A stretch of 23,676 nt of DNA from JAEHDI01 sp035455185. GTDB lineage: Bacteria > Acidobacteriota > Terriglobia > Bryobacterales > Bryobacteraceae. The stretch lies in contig DATIFQ010000370.1 in NCBI GenBank assembly GCA_035455185.1, positions 1 to 23,676 on the forward strand, read 5' to 3'. The notes under the pieces are model-generated. The model did not search any database and was not told the origin of the DNA. It worked only from the letters and a program-made list of their open reading frames with translations. Within the stretch, counting starts at the first letter, position 1, and the number at the start of each line of letters is the position of its first letter. Both the position numbers and the translations under genes were made by a program. This document shows positions 23,399 through 23,676 of the stretch, piece after piece.

Positions 23399-23447
23399 AG
23401 CGTCCGTGGTCGGAAGGTCACCGGTTCAATCCCGGTCATCGGCTCCA
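23376..23447 (+). pseudogene. Defective tRNA-Thr-like sequence 2
   Basis: GCCGA at 23376-23380 could be the acceptor 5' strand. The D arm is degraded except GGTAGAGC. Anticodon stem TCCG/CGGA closes on only TGGT. From 23415 to the CCA at 23447 the sequence is identical to tRNA-Thr(GGT). The anticodon arm (GTCCG, then GTCGGAAGGTC) resembles defective copy 1 more than the intact tRNA. Confidence 0.7.
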
Positions 23448-23448
23448 G
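23415..23448 (+). repeat. 34-bp direct repeat, copy B
   Basis: This is the exact second copy of 23149-23182, lying between the GIY-YIG ORF and tuf. It ends 88 bp before the tuf start. The bases after it diverge at once from those following copy A. Confidence 0.9.
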
Positions 23449-23536
23449 AGAGTCTTCTCCACGGACTCATCGCAGAGAGGAAGCGAACGCGCAGGGCCCC
23501 GGCTGAGTATTAGAGTTCAAGACCAAGGGTGACAGT

Positions 23537-23676
23537 ATGGCGAAAGAAAAATTCGATCGCAGCAAGCCGCACGTAAATATCGGGACGATCGGGCACATCG
23601 ATCACGGGAAGACGACGCTGACGGCGGCGATCACGAAGTGTCTGGCGAAGAACAACCCGAAGGTGAAGTTCCGGAG
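23537..23676 (+). CDS. tuf: Elongation factor Tu, 5' part
   Basis: The gene is cut by the right edge, with 46 complete codons in the window. The protein begins MAKEKFDRSKPHVNIG and continues TIGHIDHGKTTLTAAIT, the EF-Tu N-terminus with its GTP-binding P-loop GHIDHGKT at about residues 19-26. EF-Tu delivers aminoacyl-tRNA to the ribosome. AAGGGTG at 23525-23531 is a good ribosome site. The position after tRNA-Gly, -Thr, -Tyr and -Thr is the conserved tRNA-tuf arrangement, and most transcription probably comes from the promoter at 22626-22655. The 88 bp before it hold no other gene. Confidence 0.97.
   Translation, partial: MAKEKFDRSKPHVNIGTIGHIDHGKTTLTAAITKCLAKNNPKVKFR

Overview
The window is GC-rich bacterial chromosome, most likely from an acidobacterium of the Solibacter/Bryobacter type. 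That placement rests on gene style, many secreted carbohydrate-active proteins, and a short 'ADARGS'-encoding intergenic repeat that I associate from memory with these genomes. No computed phylogeny supports it. Coding is dense on both strands. There is no rRNA, CRISPR array or insertion sequence.

Layout. Positions 1-219 hold the 5' end of a minus-strand gene (possibly DUF2007-like) and two small repeats. From 220 to 5389 a tight minus-strand operon reads: secreted TIM-barrel hydrolase-like protein, DegT/KdnA-like aminotransferase, secreted clan-A glycosidase-like protein. Divergent to it is an exported nucleoside-hydrolase-like protein (5486-6601). A second minus-strand block (6703-13366) is transcribed as pyrR-pyrB-pyrC, then a UPF0182 membrane protein, then an overlapping secreted sialidase. 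The pyrimidine genes supply UMP synthesis and its regulator; the last two look like passengers on the same transcript.

Divergent from pyrR is a tandem pair of highly similar secreted proteins of about 780 residues (13438-18130), related by eye to DUF6067/GH123-like proteins. Convergent to them is a small minus-strand operon (19737-18138) encoding a short exported helical protein and an esterase-fold/PDZ protein whose nucleophile serine is replaced by glutamate. Then on the plus strand come homoserine dehydrogenase (hom), a polyprenyl-phosphate sugar transferase, and a tRNA cluster leading into tuf.

The last kilobase is the most unusual part. A strong promoter precedes tRNA-Gly(TCC), tRNA-Thr(TGT), tRNA-Tyr(GTA) and tRNA-Thr(GGT), the classic tRNA set upstream of tuf. 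Two defective tRNA-like copies and a short GIY-YIG endonuclease ORF are embedded around tRNA-Thr(GGT). The ORF starts 5 nt after the tRNA CCA, and its stop codon lies inside the second defective copy, which repeats the last 34 bp of the intact tRNA locus. This looks like a small tRNA-targeting element or its remains inserted between a tRNA and tuf.
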